Positions 62,529 through 64,000 of a stretch of DNA of 64,000 nucleotides are shown piece after piece (within the stretch, counting starts at the first letter, position 1; the number at the start of each line of letters is the position of its first letter). Under the pieces are notes generated by a model that searched no databases, had not been told where the DNA came from, and was given only the letters and a program-made list of their open reading frames with translations. Made by a program: the position numbers and the translations under genes. Location of the stretch: positions 310,001-374,000 of the forward strand of contig NZ_JACVFB010000008.1 of assembly GCF_014529945.1 (NCBI RefSeq). The letters are read 5' to 3'. This DNA is from Chitinophaga varians (lineage in GTDB: Bacteria; Bacteroidota; Bacteroidia; Chitinophagales; Chitinophagaceae).

Positions 62529-64000
62529 TTAGTTTCCTCCTTGTTTTACACGGTTTTGTTCTGCTTCCAGGCCGGTTTCGCGGTTGCGGGCTGCTTTCAC
62601 GTTGCTGTTACCGAAGCGGTAATTGAAGGAAAGACGTATTTGCCGCACATCGTTTCTGCTAACCAGTCCGGTGGTCCTGCCGGCGTTGTCAAATGAACCA
62701 CGGAAATATTGTGTGTTGAAGATATCAGCTATGTTCAGTTTCAATGTTCCTTTACCTTTCAGTACTTTCTGTTGCAAGCCCAGGTCCATGGAGTACATTG
62801 ACTTCATTTTGAACAAGCCTTCTTCGAGCACTTGTGGCGCTACATAGAAGAAAGTAACTTCTGCGGTGGTGTTTTTAGCCAGCGTGAAAGTTTGTTGCGT
62901 ACGGCCAAAGAAACCGAAAGAAGAAAGCTTCACATTGTTCTTGTCTACCACTGTTTCATACATATTATAGGCAAGAGAGACTGTTGTAAAAGAAGTCCAC
63001 CATTTGGTGATGGGTATCGGCACAGACACGTTCAGGTTGAAGTTGTCGGCCTTCGCCACGTTCTGGTACCGGTAACGGATCGCTGAAGTATCTCCGCTGG
63101 CTGGGTCCACCGCCGCTTCCAGGATTCTCGTCATCATATCTTTGGTGTGCGTATACCCCAGTGAAGTGATCAGGAACTCTTTGAAGGTGTGGGTAAGTTC
63201 AAAGTTATTGGAATACTGCGGTCTCAGATTCGGGTTACCGGCTTGTTTCGTATAGCGGTCCAGGTAAGATTCGAACGGATTCAGTTCTTCATAATCCGGA
63301 CGTTGAATACGACGGCTGTAAGTCAGTCCCAGCGTATTGTCTTTATTCAGCTGGTAAGTCAATGCTGCGCTGGGGAAGAGGTTGAAGTAGCTGGAATCGT
63401 TCTTCACTATTTTCAGTTGTTCCTTTTGTGTTGACTCAGAATAGCCGTTGATGTGAGTTTGTTCGCCACGTAAACCTACCTGTACATGCAGCTTTTTGAA
63501 CTGTTTGCTGAAGTTAACATACGCTGCATTGATGTTTTCTTTATAAATAAAGTGATTGGAACGGTTCTCATCTTTTATCCAGTTACCGGCGCGCAGCGAG
63601 TCAAAGCGGGCGTCGTTGTCGGTAGTCACAAAGCTGGTTTTCAGGCCGGCTTCCAGTTTAGCGCCGCCTTTCAACGGATGCACATAATCTACTTTTGCCG
63701 TTTTGATTTCAATCCGGGAAGGCTGGTTGTTACGGGATGTATCGCTGCCCAGCAGGCCTTTTTCAGCACCATCACGGCTCACCGCAAAGATGGAAGACAC
63801 TTGTTCGTTGGTGTTACGGGCATAGTCCAGATCAATGTTCAGTTCTTTGCCGGTGGAATCCAGGATACCACGATAGTTCACGTTGTAAGCGCCCCGCTGC
63901 CATCTGCCATTGTCAGTGGAATTAGTACGCAGGATGGAATCGATGATGGAACCATTTCCTATTTTGGTAACGGCTTCTGCCGGACTGTTACGGTCCCGGC
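62529..64000 (-). CDS. outer membrane beta-barrel receptor family protein (copy 2, partial)
   Basis: About 490 residues of the C-terminal beta-barrel are visible; the frame is open to the right edge (first whole codon at 63998), so the N-terminus lies outside. By eye it is about 80 percent identical to the corresponding part of the gene at 59866-62340 (for example DYVHPLKGGAKLEAG and YSRRIQRPDYEELNPF occur in both). The shared 3' flanks show this is a tandem duplication that has diverged. An apparent internal start at 63881 is a Val codon (GTG) inside the frame and not the true start. Confidence 0.92.
   Translation of the reverse strand, partial: RDRNSPAEAVTKIGNGSIIDSILRTNSTDNGRWQRGAYNVNYRGILDSTGKELNIDLDYARNTNEQVSSIFAVSRDGAEKGLLGSDTSRNNQPSRIEIKTAKVDYVHPLKGGAKLEAGLKTSFVTTDNDARFDSLRAGNWIKDENRSNHFIYKENINAAYVNFSKQFKKLHVQVGLRGEQTHINGYSESTQKEQLKIVKNDSSYFNLFPSAALTYQLNKDNTLGLTYSRRIQRPDYEELNPFESYLDRYTKQAGNPNLRPQYSNNFELTHTFKEFLITSLGYTHTKDMMTRILEAAVDPASGDTSAIRYRYQNVAKADNFNLNVSVPIPITKWWTSFTTVSLAYNMYETVVDKNNVKLSSFGFFGRTQQTFTLAKNTTAEVTFFYVAPQVLEEGLFKMKSMYSMDLGLQQKVLKGKGTLKLNIADIFNTQYFRGSFDNAGRTTGLVSRNDVRQIRLSFNYRFGNSNVKAARNRETGLEAEQNRVKQGGN

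Overview
The window looks like a chromosomal segment of a Bacteroidota bacterium, most likely a Chitinophaga-type member of the Chitinophagaceae. The indicators are a SusC/SusD pair with its own ECF sigma factor and FecR-type anti-sigma factor, a TonB receptor paired with a DUF4249 lipoprotein, the Bacteroidota-type alternative GlmU, an OstA-like protein next to LptD, promoters of the TTTG-N19-TAnnTTTG type, and few purine-rich ribosome binding sites. No integrase, transposase, phage gene, rRNA or CRISPR array was seen. The only RNA gene recognised is a tRNA-Arg (anticodon TCT).

Region 1 (1-9.9 kb) is the accessory-looking part. A very large DUF4011-type superfamily 1 helicase with a C-terminal PD-(D/E)XK-like nuclease runs off the left edge on the minus strand. 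Diverging from it is a tight plus-strand group: a YWTD beta-propeller protein, a DUF2201 putative metallopeptidase with a vWA domain, a MoxR-type AAA+ ATPase, and an 825-residue leucine-rich-repeat protein with a BRCT-like and a helical segment between two LRR blocks. The last three resemble the MoxR-vWA-third-protein (ternary) NTP-dependent systems and are the best candidate here for a poorly described system.

Region 2 (9.9-19 kb) holds a secreted metallophosphoesterase/PQQ-propeller fusion with an AI-2E family exporter, an S41 peptidase, a DinB-like protein, several unknown small proteins, tRNA-Arg, uracil-DNA glycosylase and a PlsC acyltransferase. Region 3 (19-26 kb) is the sigma/FecR/SusC/SusD uptake locus. 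Region 4 (26-33.5 kb) is an envelope cluster: an LptD-like protein, an N-acetylmuramoyl-L-alanine amidase, an MCE/MlaD protein and an OstA-like protein. LptD is followed by an 88-bp tandem array of terminator-like hairpins.

Region 5 (33.5-48.6 kb) holds an NhaA antiporter, a small outer-membrane protein, the NAD(P)HX repair enzyme, a membrane pyrophosphatase, an NAD(P)-binding oxidoreductase behind a promoter overlapped by an inverted-repeat operator, an AraC regulator, a TonB receptor with its DUF4249 lipoprotein, a sterol-desaturase-like hydroxylase and an FtsX/MacB-type permease. Region 6 (48.6-56.5 kb) starts with a BlaI/BlaR1-like pair behind two dyad operators; the M56 protein has a long proline-rich and coiled-coil tail. 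A heptanucleotide satellite follows, then acylphosphatase, a degenerate 2H-phosphoesterase-like protein, triosephosphate isomerase, alternative GlmU, ribosomal protein L31 type B and YajQ.

Region 7 (56.5-64 kb) has a sigma/anti-sigma/DUF2807-type surface-protein operon. It ends with two tandem, very similar outer-membrane beta-barrel receptors whose duplicated downstream terminators differ by compensatory base changes; the second receptor is cut by the right edge.
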